Source: Elusimicrobiota bacterium (GTDB lineage Bacteria > Elusimicrobiota > Elusimicrobia > Elusimicrobiales > Elusimicrobiaceae). From it: a stretch of 5,767 nt of DNA. The stretch lies in NCBI GenBank assembly GCA_031259485.1, contig JAIRLH010000167.1:1-5767 (forward strand), in the 5' to 3' direction. Position numbers and translations under genes: made by a program. This document shows positions 4,955 through 5,767 of the stretch, piece after piece. The notes beneath the pieces were generated by a model that had not been told where the DNA came from, made no database searches, and saw only the letters and a list, made by a program, of their open reading frames with translations. The first letter of the stretch is position 1. The number at the start of each line of letters is the position of its first letter.

Positions 4955-5767
4955 CTACTCAAATCTCAGCGCGTCAACTGGATTCATATTAGCGGCTTTC
5001 AGCGACGGATAAAGCGAGAAAATAAAACCCGTTATAATCGCAATAGCAAAAGCCAGCAGGACGGAAAGCAGATTTGTCTGCGTCGGCATGGAAAGCAGAT
5101 TTGAAATATAATCCGTCGCAAATAAAGAAATGATATAACCCAGACACGCGCCGAACAAACCCAGCGTCATAGACTCAAATGAAAACTGCATAAAAATATC
5201 GCCTTTGCTCGCGCCTAGCGCGCGGCGCGTGCCGATTTCTTTTGTGCGCGCGAAAATCGTGGCAAGCACGACGTTCATTATGCCTATGCCGCCTGAAATC
5301 ATCGCGATAAGCCCAAGAATTGAAACCATCAAAAGATTTTTTCGTAAAGAGGCAAATTTATTTTCCGCCGCCGCCTTAAACGTCTGAACGTTGTATTCCG
5401 CGTTGCGGTTCCCTTCTTTTATTCTAAAATAATTAATAAGTTTTTGTTTCAGCAAATTTGCGCTTTCTTCGCTGTTGGTATCCACGTAAAGCTCGCTAAA
5501 GAATCTGTCAATGAAGCTTGCGTCCGCCATTGCGGTGATAGGAATAAGGAAATCCTGCGTGCTCGGATGCAGCCTGTCGTCGTCCTTATAAAGCGGGGCA
5601 GCGATTTCGCCCACGATGGTAAAAGTGTCTCTCATAAAAGTGATTTCACGGCCCAGCATGCTTTTATTACCCGCTTCCCATTTAAATTTTTTGTCCGAAT
5701 TATTGCGGCCGCCGTAGCCGCCGCTTTCCCAGTCATAATTAATTTTATCCTCGTTGGAACGCGGATC
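4955..5767 (-). CDS. MacB/FtsX-type ABC transporter permease, C-terminal part (5' partial)
   Basis: This is the membrane subunit of a MacB-like ABC transporter, a class that uses ATP to move substrates such as macrolides, peptides or lipoproteins across or out of the inner membrane by mechanotransmission. The 270 visible residues run in frame to the right edge; the ATG at 5659 is internal because 36 in-frame codons precede it. Residues 1-135 are the end of the periplasmic core domain, including MLGREI..., FTIVGE (49-54) and FLIPI (73-77). Three helices follow at about 145-170, 200-222 and 233-253. Family signatures are GGIGIMNVVLA (158-168), RTKEIGTRRALGAS (174-187), the FES after it (197-199) and the terminal PSLKAANMNPVDALRFE (254-270). 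The first helix, ATPase and any membrane-fusion partner would lie to the right. All expected motifs are intact. MacB versus a related self-resistance or lipoprotein permease cannot be decided here. Confidence 0.93.
   Translation of the reverse strand, partial: DPRSNEDKINYDWESGGYGGRNNSDKKFKWEAGNKSMLGREITFMRDTFTIVGEIAAPLYKDDDRLHPSTQDFLIPITAMADASFIDRFFSELYVDTNSEESANLLKQKLINYFRIKEGNRNAEYNVQTFKAAAENKFASLRKNLLMVSILGLIAMISGGIGIMNVVLATIFARTKEIGTRRALGASKGDIFMQFSFESMTLGLFGACLGYIISLFATDYISNLLSMPTQTNLLSVLLAFAIAIITGFIFSLYPSLKAANMNPVDALRFE

Overview
The window comes from a diderm (Gram-negative-type) bacterium. The evidence is a lipobox-bearing lipoprotein with an OmpA-type peptidoglycan-binding domain, plus a MacB-type ABC permease with a periplasmic domain. 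Coding DNA has moderate to high GC, with many GCG, CGC and GGC codons, while the spacers around the starts are AT-rich. The phylum cannot be fixed from sequence alone. A POT peptide transporter, OmpA lipoprotein and MacB permease in this mixed composition would fit Elusimicrobiota or a similar deep-branching diderm, but that is a guess.

Layout. Bases 1-792 (+) hold the C-terminal half of a proton-coupled oligopeptide transporter (POT/PTR2 family), closed by a strong intrinsic terminator at 826-857. Bases 973-1617 (+) hold a complete OmpA/Pal-like outer-membrane lipoprotein with a TATAAT box upstream. Bases 1618-1832 contain no gene; this convergent spacer carries degenerate palindromic repeat sequence. 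Bases 1833-3035 (-) encode an unrecognised membrane protein with six predicted helices and a long acidic tail. Bases 3036-3174 are a spacer built largely from a long imperfect inverted repeat. Bases 3175-4746 (-) encode an unrecognised alanine-rich helical protein with at least four internal repeats. Bases 4842-4949 (+) may encode a 35-residue single-helix membrane peptide. Bases 4955-5767 (-) hold the C-terminal part of a MacB/FtsX-type permease that runs off the right edge.

How the genes relate. The recognisable genes are cell-envelope functions: peptide uptake, peptidoglycan anchoring, and export or lipoprotein/peptide efflux. The two unrecognised minus-strand genes are adjacent, share orientation and are more GC- and alanine-rich than the flanks. 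They may be co-transcribed, but the repeat-filled 139-bp gap leaves that open. I see no CRISPR array, RNA gene, transposase or complete mobile element, and no known defence or biosynthetic system. The most novel content is the solenoid-like protein with its membrane-protein neighbour, and the possible small membrane peptide.
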